A DNA stretch of 14,006 nt from Hydrogenimonas sp. Its GTDB lineage: Bacteria > Campylobacterota > Campylobacteria > Campylobacterales > Hydrogenimonadaceae. The stretch lies in contig NZ_JAOZOZ010000037.1 in assembly GCF_029933015.1 (NCBI RefSeq), positions 1 to 14,006 on the forward strand. Direction: 5' to 3'. Positions 1-6,355 of the stretch are shown piece after piece (the stretch's first letter is position 1; every line of letters begins with the position of its first letter). The position numbers and the translations under genes are program-made. The notes under the pieces were generated by a model, which searched no databases, was not told where the DNA came from, and saw only the letters and a list, made by a program, of their open reading frames with translations.

Positions 1-55
1 TCACTACTCACTACTCACTACTCACTACTCACTACTCACTACTCACTACTCACTA
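1..55. repeat. Heptanucleotide tandem repeat (TCACTAC)n
   Basis: Seven perfect copies of the 7-bp unit TCACTAC are followed by a partial copy (TCACTA) and then the array breaks. The left end is cut by the window edge, so the true copy number is unknown. The unit has no ORF around it and 7 is not a multiple of 3, so it is not a coding repeat. Similar 7-bp arrays (STRR sequences) are known from cyanobacterial intergenic DNA; whether this array is related is unknown. It is not a CRISPR because there are no spacers. Confidence 0.95.
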
Positions 56-305
56 TCCAGCATCGCTTTTTTTCAGTGCTGCAATCGCTCAAACCAATTA
101 CCGCGCAAAACACCGTACAAAACAATCCCTTTTTGAAGTGCCCAATTTTCTATTTCGAAACAAATTCGAACGATAGCTGCCATTTGTAATGATTATATTG
201 CGGATGGGTTCTATGCATCGTAAAATTTGCATGGAGATATAAGCAAAGGGTGGTATAATAGTAGCTTTTGAAAACCAATATCACAACAACATCATAGGGG
301 GACAC
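56..305 (+). other. Non-coding leader region upstream of the DUF2018-hemA block
   Basis: No convincing gene lies here. The stretch is AT-richer than the coding DNA. It carries two TTCGAA palindromes five bases apart (154-159 and 165-170), which could be an operator or chance. A possible promoter pair TTGCGG (198-203) and TAAAAT (221-226) has a 17-bp spacer. The better extended -10 box at 251-259 is listed separately. Confidence 0.5.
251..259 (+). promoter_or_regulatory. Extended -10 promoter for the DUF2018-ispB-hemA block
   Basis: The sequence TGGTATAAT is a perfect extended -10 element (TGn plus TATAAT). No good -35 box stands at the normal distance; TTGCAT at 227-232 is too far with a 21-bp spacer. 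Extended -10 use with weak -35 boxes is usual for housekeeping sigma-factor promoters in Campylobacterota. Transcription would start roughly at 265-268, about 40 bases before the first gene. Confidence 0.65.
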
Positions 306-587
306 ATGATTTTTGAAGACGAAGAGGATATCTTTACGGGCGGATCGCCGAAAAAGAAATTTTTCGACATCGTCTACAACGCCAACCGCAACCTGGTCGA
401 GAAAGAGCTCGAGAAGCTGGTTCTGCGTCTGTGCATCGTCGAGACGATGCTGGAGGAGAAGATCGGCGAAGAGGCGCTGGAGCACGAAGTGCGGCAGCAG
501 TCGATGCTCCCTTCGGCGGAGCTCGAGGATTGTACGGCCAGCAAATATATCGAATTGACGGCGAATATCCTGACCCAGAATGAGTAG
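306..587 (+). CDS. DUF2018 family protein (HP0242-like)
   Basis: A 93-residue acidic protein predicted to be almost entirely alpha-helical. Its order is an acidic N-terminus (MIFEDEEDIF), a short KKKFFDIV segment, then Glu/Leu-rich helices. I recognise it as a DUF2018 protein, a family confined to Campylobacterota; from memory the H. pylori member HP0242 has a crystal structure showing a small intertwined, pseudo-knotted helical dimer. Its biochemical role is unknown. The start is supported by AGGGGG at 296-301, four bases before the ATG. Its end overlaps the next gene by 8 bases, which implies translational coupling with the exported protein and, through it, the polyprenyl synthase and hemA. 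Family assignment is from pattern recognition, without a search. Confidence 0.82.
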   Translation: MIFEDEEDIFTGGSPKKKFFDIVYNANRNLVEKELEKLVLRLCIVETMLEEKIGEEALEHEVRQQSMLPSAELEDCTASKYIELTANILTQNE

Positions 588-1017
588 GATCGTAACGGCT
601 CTTTTCCTGACGGCATCGCTCCTGCTCGGTGCGGGAGCGAAGGACCCGAACGATCAGTGGAGCCATTACGACACCTTCGCACTGAAAAAGGATCAGGTGC
701 AGCATATCGAGATCCACGCCAACGAAAAGACGCACCGTCTGGCTTTCCGCTGGACGCTCTACGTCTCCGGCGGTCTCGTGATGCATGTGGTCTACGACGG
801 ACACAGGTATCAGCCGCTGCTTTATACCGACTACAAACGCGATGCGTTCCGGATCGATCTCTTTTCGAAACCCGACGACGCCTCGCCTTTGCAGTTGGAG
901 ACGCCTTTCGCCCTTCTGATCTTCAGAGCCTTCGATCCAAAGAGAAAAGAGGCGCACATCGATCTGAAGATCAAAAGCGACGAAGAGAGCGAAGTATTTT
1001 ATGAAAAAGGGAAATAG
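580..1017 (+). CDS. Small exported protein of unknown function (position of HP0241)
   Basis: A 145-residue protein with a clear N-terminal signal peptide: MSRIV, then a hydrophobic stretch to about residue 18, ending GAGA with likely cleavage near residue 20 before KDPND. There is no lipobox Cys. The mature part is rich in beta-prone segments such as HRLAFRWTLYVSGGLVMHVV around residues 52-71 and a charged C-terminus, so a small periplasmic beta-rich domain is likely. The start ATG lies inside the end of the DUF2018 gene (ATGAGTAG) and the stop is 5 bases before the polyprenyl synthase start. In H. pylori the same slot is held by HP0241, so this is probably its counterpart. Function is not recognised. 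Confidence 0.75.
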   Translation: MSRIVTALFLTASLLLGAGAKDPNDQWSHYDTFALKKDQVQHIEIHANEKTHRLAFRWTLYVSGGLVMHVVYDGHRYQPLLYTDYKRDAFRIDLFSKPDDASPLQLETPFALLIFRAFDPKRKEAHIDLKIKSDEESEVFYEKGK

Positions 1018-1022
1018 AGACG

Positions 1023-1919
1023 ATGCTTGACGCTGTCGAATCGATCATGAGAGAGTATATCGCCCAGCTGGAAAACGAAGAGATCGCCGAACTCTTCGAA
1101 GCCCTGCCGCACGGCAAACGTCTGCGTGCGAAGCTGGTGCTCAAAGTGGCGAAGGAGAACGAAAACGCCCCCAGACTGGCGGCGGTCATCGAAATGATCC
1201 ATGCCGCCAGTCTGCTGCACGACGACGTGATCGACGATGCGACGACACGGCGCGGCGTCCCTTCGATGAACGCCACCGAAGGAAGCAAACAGGCGATCAT
1301 GATGGGCGATATCCTCTACTCCAAAGGCTTCGAGGAGCTGACGGCGTTCGACAGAAAGATCGCCGCCACGGTGGCCCGGGCCGTTACGCAGCTGAGCATC
1401 GGCGAGCTGATGGACGTGCGTTTGGGCGAGCGTTTCAACCCCGACATCGACGCCTACATGCAGATGATCTATCAGAAGACGGCGGCGCTCATCGAGGCGA
1501 CGGCGGCTTCCGCGGCGCTGCTGGCCGGACGGGACGAGAAGATCTACGGTATCTACGGCAAGAATCTCGGCATCGCTTTCCAGATCATCGACGACATACT
1601 CGACATCACGCAGACTTCCGAGCAGCTGGGCAAGCCGGCCATGCACGATTTCGAAGAGGGCAAGACGACGCTTCCGTACATCTACCTCTACGAAGCGCTG
1701 GACGAAAAGGGAAAAGAGCGGCTCGTCTCGCTGCATCGCAAAAAGCTGAACGACGAGGACAAGGCGTGGATCGTGGCGATGATGGAGGAGACGGGAGCCC
1801 TGCGCCGCGCCTATCTCTACGCCAAGGAGCTGGGAGACGAAGCGGTGGCCCTGATGGAGGGAGAGGGGGAGACCTCCCTGGCCGAAATCGTGACGGCGAT
1901 GATCGAGAGGGAGTTCTGA
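1023..1919 (+). CDS. ispB: Long-chain polyprenyl diphosphate synthase (IspB/octaprenyl type)
   Basis: A 298-residue trans-isoprenyl diphosphate synthase. It extends an allylic diphosphate with isopentenyl diphosphate to make the side chain of the respiratory quinone. Visible motifs are GKRLRAKL (31-38), the first Asp-rich motif LLHDDVIDD (D67, D68, then D71-D72) followed by RRG, and the second Asp-rich motif IIDDILD (D190, D191, D194), then GKTTLPYI (213-220). The fifth residue before the first Asp is Ala and the fourth Ser, both small, as in E. coli IspB, which favours a long product over farnesyl. Campylobacterota often use menaquinone-6, so a C30 product is as possible as C40. The ribosome site is modest (AAAAGGGA, 1005-1012). 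The stop TGA shares one base with the hemA ATG. Confidence 0.9.
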   Translation: MLDAVESIMREYIAQLENEEIAELFEALPHGKRLRAKLVLKVAKENENAPRLAAVIEMIHAASLLHDDVIDDATTRRGVPSMNATEGSKQAIMMGDILYSKGFEELTAFDRKIAATVARAVTQLSIGELMDVRLGERFNPDIDAYMQMIYQKTAALIEATAASAALLAGRDEKIYGIYGKNLGIAFQIIDDILDITQTSEQLGKPAMHDFEEGKTTLPYIYLYEALDEKGKERLVSLHRKKLNDEDKAWIVAMMEETGALRRAYLYAKELGDEAVALMEGEGETSLAEIVTAMIEREF

Positions 1920-3226
1920 TGCAGTATGTCGTCGTAAGCTATTCACACAAAAATACCGACATCGTCGTGCGGGAGAAGCTCGCTTTTCCCGAAGAGGAGG
2001 AGAAGAGAAAGGCGCTTGAGGCGGTTCTGGCCGTCAAGGGTGTGAATGAAGCGATTCTGCTTTCGACATGCAACCGTGTCGAATTCATCGTCAGCACATC
2101 CAACCCTTCGGCGGCGCTCGATGTGATCTTCATGACGCTGCATCACCACAGCGGTCTTTCGGTGGAGGAGCTCGAAGGGAGGGCCGACGTCTACGAGGAC
2201 GAGGGGGCCGTACACCATATCTTCGCCGTCGCGTCGTCGCTCGACTCGCTGGTCGTGGGGGAGACACAGATCGCCGGACAGCTGAAGGAGGCTTTCCGCT
2301 TCGCCTACGAAAACGGTTTCTGCTCCCAGAAACTGGCGCGCGTCATCCATTTCGCCTTCAAATGCGCCGCGGAGGTGCGCAACAGCACCGATATCTCCAA
2401 GAGCCCCGTCTCGGTGGCAGGGGCCGCCGTGAGCCAGGCCAAAGAGGTGATGGGCGGCAACCTGGGCGGTTTCACGGGACTCGTCGTAGGCGCCGGAGAG
2501 ATGAGCCGCATCGTGGCCCAGCATCTGGTGGCCAGCGGCTGCAACGTCATCATCTTCAACCGCTCGATGGAGCGGGCGAGGGCGATCGCCGACGAAGTGG
2601 GAGAGCGTATCGACGTGGAGCCTTTCCACGCCCTTCCCGAGTACATCAACCGCTACCGTCTGCTCTTCACGGCCACGGGCGCGCCCCACGCCGTCATCAC
2701 CGACGAAATGGTCCAGCCCGCCACTTTCGAACGGTACTGGTTCGACCTGGCCGTCCCCCGCGACATCGACATCATCAGTGACAAAACGGTCAACGTCTAC
2801 GCCGTGGACGATCTGCAGGCGATCGTCGACACCAACCTCTCGATGCGCCAGGAGCAGGCCCGCAAAGCCTACGAAATCGTGGGACGATACACGATCGATT
2901 TTTTCAAGTGGCTTCAGTCGATGATGATCGACCCGCTCATCAAGGAGATCCGCCTCAAAGCCAAAGAGGCGGCTCTGGCCGAAGTGGAGCGTGCCGTCAA
3001 AAAGGGTTTCATCACGCCCGACTCGAAAGAGAACGTCGAACGCCTCGTACACAACGCCTTCAAGAAGTTCCTCCACGCGCCGACCGTGAAGCTGCGGGCC
3101 GTCGCCGACCAGCCCCGGGCCGACACGATCATCGAGGCGATAAAGTACATCTTCGAAACCGAAGCCGACGTGAGAATGGGCGACAAATACAAGTGCGAGT
3201 TCATCATGAAGGACGACATCAAATAA
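1919..3226 (+). CDS. hemA: Glutamyl-tRNA reductase
   Basis: A 435-residue enzyme (E. coli about 418) that reduces glutamyl-tRNA(Glu) with NADPH to glutamate-1-semialdehyde, the committed step of C5 haem synthesis. The N-terminal catalytic domain has STCNRVEF with the nucleophile Cys51. H100 and LDSLVVGETQIAGQLKEAF (108-126) form the conserved active-site stretch. The NADPH domain begins with VVGAGEMSRIV (189-199) and FNRSMERA, and a helical dimerisation domain follows from about residue 310. I chose the ATG at 1919 because AGGGAG at 1908-1913 sits five bases upstream and the protein then starts MQYVVVSYSH as expected. The open frame runs further upstream to 1766, but that part lies wholly inside the polyprenyl synthase gene. 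The TGATG junction suggests coupled translation. Confidence 0.97.
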   Translation: MQYVVVSYSHKNTDIVVREKLAFPEEEEKRKALEAVLAVKGVNEAILLSTCNRVEFIVSTSNPSAALDVIFMTLHHHSGLSVEELEGRADVYEDEGAVHHIFAVASSLDSLVVGETQIAGQLKEAFRFAYENGFCSQKLARVIHFAFKCAAEVRNSTDISKSPVSVAGAAVSQAKEVMGGNLGGFTGLVVGAGEMSRIVAQHLVASGCNVIIFNRSMERARAIADEVGERIDVEPFHALPEYINRYRLLFTATGAPHAVITDEMVQPATFERYWFDLAVPRDIDIISDKTVNVYAVDDLQAIVDTNLSMRQEQARKAYEIVGRYTIDFFKWLQSMMIDPLIKEIRLKAKEAALAEVERAVKKGFITPDSKENVERLVHNAFKKFLHAPTVKLRAVADQPRADTIIEAIKYIFETEADVRMGDKYKCEFIMKDDIK

Positions 3227-3367
3227 ATGAAAAATGAAAAATTAACAATGAAAAATGTGGGTGGGTCGACGCCATGTCTCGGATAATTTTTTCATGAAAG
3301 GGAGCGGAAGCGACCTTCCTGAATTTTTCACTTTTCATTTTTAATTTTTCATTCAAAAAGGTTTACC
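3227..3367. repeat. AT-rich intergenic element with 25-bp imperfect terminal inverted repeats
   Basis: The hemA-proS gap starts with ATGAAAA-type direct repeats and ends with their complement. Bases 3233-3257 pair with 3329-3353 at 23 of 25 positions, leaving 71 bases between; the innermost shared core is AATTAA/TTAATT-like. The middle holds a 5-bp stem GGAAG-CGAC-CTTCC (3306-3319) and the palindrome TTCATGAA (3291-3298). Composition is sharply more AT-rich than the flanking genes. It could be a MITE-like or other dispersed element, or a long RNA hairpin between hemA and proS. The AAAAGG ribosome site of proS begins three bases after the right arm. There is no transposase and I see no clear target-site duplication. 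Confidence 0.8.
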
Positions 3368-5131
3368 GTGCGATTTTCCAAAATGCTTATTCCCACTCTC
3401 AAAGAGGCGCCCAAGGACGCGGTGCTTCCGAGCCATATCTATCTGGTCAGGGGCGGTTTCATCTATCAGGTGGCCAGCGGGATCTACGACTTTCTTCCCC
3501 TGGGCAAACGGGTGCTCGACAAGGTTCGGGCCATCGTCAAGGAGGAGCTCGATGATGCGGGGTGCCAGGAGGTGCAGCTGGGCTTCGTGACGCCGGCGGA
3601 TCTGTGGAAGAAGAGCGGCCGTTACGAGAAATACGGGGCGGAGCTGCTGCGCTTCGAGGACAGAAAGGGCAACGAGTTCGTTCTGGGACCGACGCACGAA
3701 GAGATGATGGTGGAGCTGGCGAAGCAGTTCGTGAACAGCTACAAGCAGCTTCCGATGAACCTCTACCAGATCAACCTCAAGTTCCGCGACGAGGCGCGGC
3801 CGCGCTTTGGCCTGATGCGCGGGCGGGAATTCATCATGAAAGACGGCTACAGCTTCCATGCCGATCGTGAGGATATGGTGCGCGAGTTCGAGCTGATGGA
3901 GGCGACCTACCGGAAAATCTTCACACGGATGGGGCTCGATTTCAGGGTCGTGGAGGCCGACAGCGGCGCCATCGGCGGCGAAGGGAGCAAGGAGTTCATG
4001 GTGTTGGCCGACAGCGGCGAGGATACGATCGTCGTCTGTGAGGGGTGCGACTACGCCGCCAACATCGAAGCGGCCAAGCGCAGAAAACCCGAAACCGACG
4101 CGGAAGCGCCGGAAGCGGATCTGAACCGTTTCCACACACCCGGTATCACGACGATCGAGGATCTGGCGAAATTTTTCTACGTCGATCCCTGGTATCTCAT
4201 CAAGGCCGTGGCCAAAAAGGCGCTTTACGACGAAGGAAAGAGCGAGATCGTTCTCTTTTTCCTGCGGGGCAGCGACGAGCTGCAGGAGGTCAAGGCCACC
4301 AACGCCGTCGGGGCCAACGAACTGGTCGACGCGACCGAAGAGGAGCTCGAAGCGGCAGGGCTGGTACCCGGCTACATGGGACCGGTAGAGCTGATCCGCA
4401 ACGTCGGTGCCCTGGAAGGTACACCGCCGTTTCACGAGGAGAAGGCGCATCTGAATGTCCGTATGGTCTTCGACGAGGGGCTCAAAGACGCCAAAAACAT
4501 GATCTGCGGTGCCAACGAGAAGGACTACCACCTCGTCGGGGTCGATCTGACGGTCCTGAAGGATCTGGAGTTCGCCGATCTGGCCCAGACGCAGGAGGGT
4601 GACGCCTGTATCCGGTGTGGCGGGAAGCTCGCCTACACCAAAGGGATCGAAGTGGGTCACATCTTTCAGCTTGGAACCCGCTATTCCGAGCCCCTCGGCG
4701 CCACGTTCCTCGACAGAGACGGCAAGGCCAAGCCCTTTGTCATGGGGACCTACGGCATCGGCGTCAGCCGTCTTCTGGCCGCCGTCATCGAACAGCACCA
4801 CGACGAGAGAGGCTCCATCTGGCCCGTTTCCGTCGCCCCTTTCGAAGCGGTCGTGATCGTCGGAAACGTCAAGGACGAGGCGCAGAAGGAGGCGGGCGAG
4901 AAGATCTACGAGCGTCTTGCGGCAGAGGGCGTGGACGTACTTCTCGACGACAGGACGGAGCGATTCGGATTCAAGATGAAAGATTTCGAACTTATCGGCT
5001 TTCCCTACGCCGTCGTCGTCGGAAAGAAACTCTCCGACGGTCTCGTGGAGCTGGTCGACCGGCAGTCGCTCGAAAAGAGAGAGCTGCCCATCGACGAAGC
5101 CGTCACGCAACTTCTGGAAAAAGTGCGATGA
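3368..5131 (+). CDS. proS: Prolyl-tRNA synthetase, bacterial type with editing domain
   Basis: A 587-residue class II synthetase (E. coli 572) that charges tRNA(Pro). The start is GTG at 3368, preceded six bases upstream by AAAAGG (3356-3361); the resulting N-terminus MRFSKMLIPTLKEAP is the family standard. Motif 1 lies around GIYDFLPLGKRVLDKV (38-53), motif 2 is FRDEARPRFGLMRGREF (139-155), and motif 3 is MGTYGIGVSRLLA (459-471). Between motifs 2 and 3, about residues 225-400, is the long insertion typical of the bacterial type. It clears mischarged alanine and includes DELQEVKATNAVGANEL. The C-terminal part from about 490 is the anticodon-binding domain. Its stop overlaps the fxsA start (ATGA). 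The upstream spacer interrupts an otherwise continuous overlapping block. Confidence 0.97.
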   Translation: MRFSKMLIPTLKEAPKDAVLPSHIYLVRGGFIYQVASGIYDFLPLGKRVLDKVRAIVKEELDDAGCQEVQLGFVTPADLWKKSGRYEKYGAELLRFEDRKGNEFVLGPTHEEMMVELAKQFVNSYKQLPMNLYQINLKFRDEARPRFGLMRGREFIMKDGYSFHADREDMVREFELMEATYRKIFTRMGLDFRVVEADSGAIGGEGSKEFMVLADSGEDTIVVCEGCDYAANIEAAKRRKPETDAEAPEADLNRFHTPGITTIEDLAKFFYVDPWYLIKAVAKKALYDEGKSEIVLFFLRGSDELQEVKATNAVGANELVDATEEELEAAGLVPGYMGPVELIRNVGALEGTPPFHEEKAHLNVRMVFDEGLKDAKNMICGANEKDYHLVGVDLTVLKDLEFADLAQTQEGDACIRCGGKLAYTKGIEVGHIFQLGTRYSEPLGATFLDRDGKAKPFVMGTYGIGVSRLLAAVIEQHHDERGSIWPVSVAPFEAVVIVGNVKDEAQKEAGEKIYERLAAEGVDVLLDDRTERFGFKMKDFELIGFPYAVVVGKKLSDGLVELVDRQSLEKRELPIDEAVTQLLEKVR

Positions 5132-5556
5132 TCTACTTTCTGCTCTATCTTTTTCTGGAGATTCTCGTATCGGTCGAAATCTCTTCGGCCATCGGGCCTT
5201 TCTGGACCTTCGTCGAGGTGATCGTCAGCGCCATCGCCGGTTTGCTTCTGTTAACGAACTTCCGTTATACTTTTTTCGAAAACATGCGGGCGATGACGGA
5301 GGGGGACATCTCCGTCGAGAAGTTCCAGAACCAGAATATGGCGGCGCTCATCGGCGCGCTGCTTCTTATCGTTCCCGGTTTTCTGACCGACATCGTCGGT
5401 ATTCTGCTGCAGTTTGGGGTATTTACCAATCTGCTGGCGACGAAACTGGCCAGAAAACAGCGGAAAAAGAGCCATGTAGATACCAATCCATTCCATGAAG
5501 GAGAAACCGATGTCATCGATGTTGAAATCATTGAGCATCATGATGATCGCAGGTAG
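5128..5556 (+). CDS. fxsA: FxsA family inner-membrane protein
   Basis: A 142-residue membrane protein. Hydrophobic segments lie at about 2-22, 27-45 and 71-100, the last with the family signature LLLIVPGFLTDIVGILL (79-95). The tail after residue 105 is hydrophilic and ends with the frequent DVIDVEIIE pattern. FxsA is known from E. coli, where excess protein relieves F-plasmid exclusion of phage T7; its normal role is unclear. The start overlaps the proS stop by four bases (ATGA) with only a weak GGA nearby, so translation probably depends on proS. The last 47 bases overlap the following dsb-like gene in another frame, so the DVIDVEIIE tail is encoded in dual-coding DNA. The longer reading frame upstream lies entirely inside proS and is not used. 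Confidence 0.9.
   Translation: MIYFLLYLFLEILVSVEISSAIGPFWTFVEVIVSAIAGLLLLTNFRYTFFENMRAMTEGDISVEKFQNQNMAALIGALLLIVPGFLTDIVGILLQFGVFTNLLATKLARKQRKKSHVDTNPFHEGETDVIDVEIIEHHDDRR
5498..5503 (+). promoter_or_regulatory. Ribosome binding site fixing the dsb-like start
   Basis: AAGGAG lies six bases upstream of ATG 5510 and inside fxsA. An in-frame ATG at 5495 overlaps this site and has no comparable site of its own, so 5510 is preferred. The site lets the downstream gene initiate while ribosomes finish fxsA. Confidence 0.75.
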
Positions 5557-6352
5557 CCTCGCGTTCGCGGGGGGAGACGGCGATGTCATAAACTATGTCA
5601 AAAGAAAACTTAGCAGAAATCCGCAGGTCGCCATCAACGACACCAGGATCGAAGACAAACTTCCGATTCCGGGTATCAAGGGTTGGTCGGCCTATGTGGT
5701 AGCCGTCGACATCAACCTGACACGGGGCAAAAAGACACGCCGCGTCAAATTCGAGGATATCCTTTTTGTCAGCAGCGATCTGATCACCTCCGAACTGGTC
5801 GACCGAAAGACGGGTCGGGATGTGCGGTCGATGATCCAGCCCAAAATGCCCAAAGATATATACAGCCAGGAGCATCTGCTTTACGGCAAGCCGGATGCGA
5901 AACACAAAATCGTCCTCTTTTCCGACCCTCTCTGTCCCTTCTGCCGCATGTCGGTACCCGATCTGATGAAGGCCGCCAGAGAGCATCCCGACGATATCGC
6001 GCTCTACTACTACCATCTGCCCCTGACGACGATCCATCCGGCATCCGAAACCCTGGTGCGCGTCATGCTGCTGGCCCAGAAAGAGGGGAAAATGGATATC
6101 GTCGAAAAGATGTACCAGATCTCTGTCGACCCCGATCTCAAGGATGAAAAGAAGATCCTGGAGATCGTGAAGAAGGAGACCGGATACAGTGTGACACCCG
6201 AACAGCTTCATCAGCAGTGGATCGACAAGCGTCTCGGGCGTGACCGTCTGACCTCCCGAAAACTGCTCGTGACGGGCACTCCGACCGTTTTCGCGGACGG
6301 CAAAAAAGACGTAACCCGCGAAAAATACAAATCTTTCATAAAAAAGAAGTAG
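5510..6352 (+). CDS. Periplasmic Dsb-type thiol:disulfide oxidoreductase (thioredoxin fold)
   Basis: A 280-residue exported protein. Residues 1-20 form a signal peptide (MSSMLKSLSIMMIAGSLAFA). Residues 25-115 form an N-terminal domain with a PIPGIKG motif, reminiscent of the DsbC dimerisation domain. A thioredoxin-fold domain follows, with the redox pair in SDPLCPFCRMSVP (C142 and C145) and the cis-proline loop VTGTPTV (P258). DsbC has CGYC and DsbG CPYC, so CPFC with an extra N-terminal domain suggests a DsbC/DsbG-like isomerase or oxidase; direction of reaction cannot be read from the motif. No DsbD- or DsbB-like partner is in the window. The gene overlaps fxsA by 47 bases and ends 3 bases before hemC, so it is probably cotranscribed with both. 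It has no obvious link to haem synthesis other than position. Confidence 0.87.
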   Translation: MSSMLKSLSIMMIAGSLAFAGGDGDVINYVKRKLSRNPQVAINDTRIEDKLPIPGIKGWSAYVVAVDINLTRGKKTRRVKFEDILFVSSDLITSELVDRKTGRDVRSMIQPKMPKDIYSQEHLLYGKPDAKHKIVLFSDPLCPFCRMSVPDLMKAAREHPDDIALYYYHLPLTTIHPASETLVRVMLLAQKEGKMDIVEKMYQISVDPDLKDEKKILEIVKKETGYSVTPEQLHQQWIDKRLGRDRLTSRKLLVTGTPTVFADGKKDVTREKYKSFIKKK

Positions 6353-6355
6353 AGA

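Noticed and set aside
1..55. CRISPR array
   Set aside because: The repeat is a head-to-tail 7-bp unit with no spacers and there are no cas genes in the window.
154..170. TTCGAA-ACAAA-TTCGAA as a definite operator
   Set aside because: Two short palindromes can arise by chance in AT-rich DNA; no second copy or known regulator supports it, so it is only mentioned in the leader region.
1766..1918. N-terminal extension of hemA by 51 residues
   Set aside because: The extension lies wholly inside the polyprenyl synthase gene, is Gly/Asp/Arg-rich shadow sequence, and the ATG at 1919 has a good ribosome site and gives the family-standard N-terminus.
3353..5110. 585-residue open frame antisense to proS
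   Set aside because: It mirrors the proS codons exactly, as expected for G/C-rich third positions. The product is His/Asp/Val-rich with no family motifs.
4615..5127. Long N-terminal extension of fxsA
   Set aside because: It is an Arg-rich out-of-frame reading of proS; FxsA proteins start with the first membrane helix, which begins at 5128.
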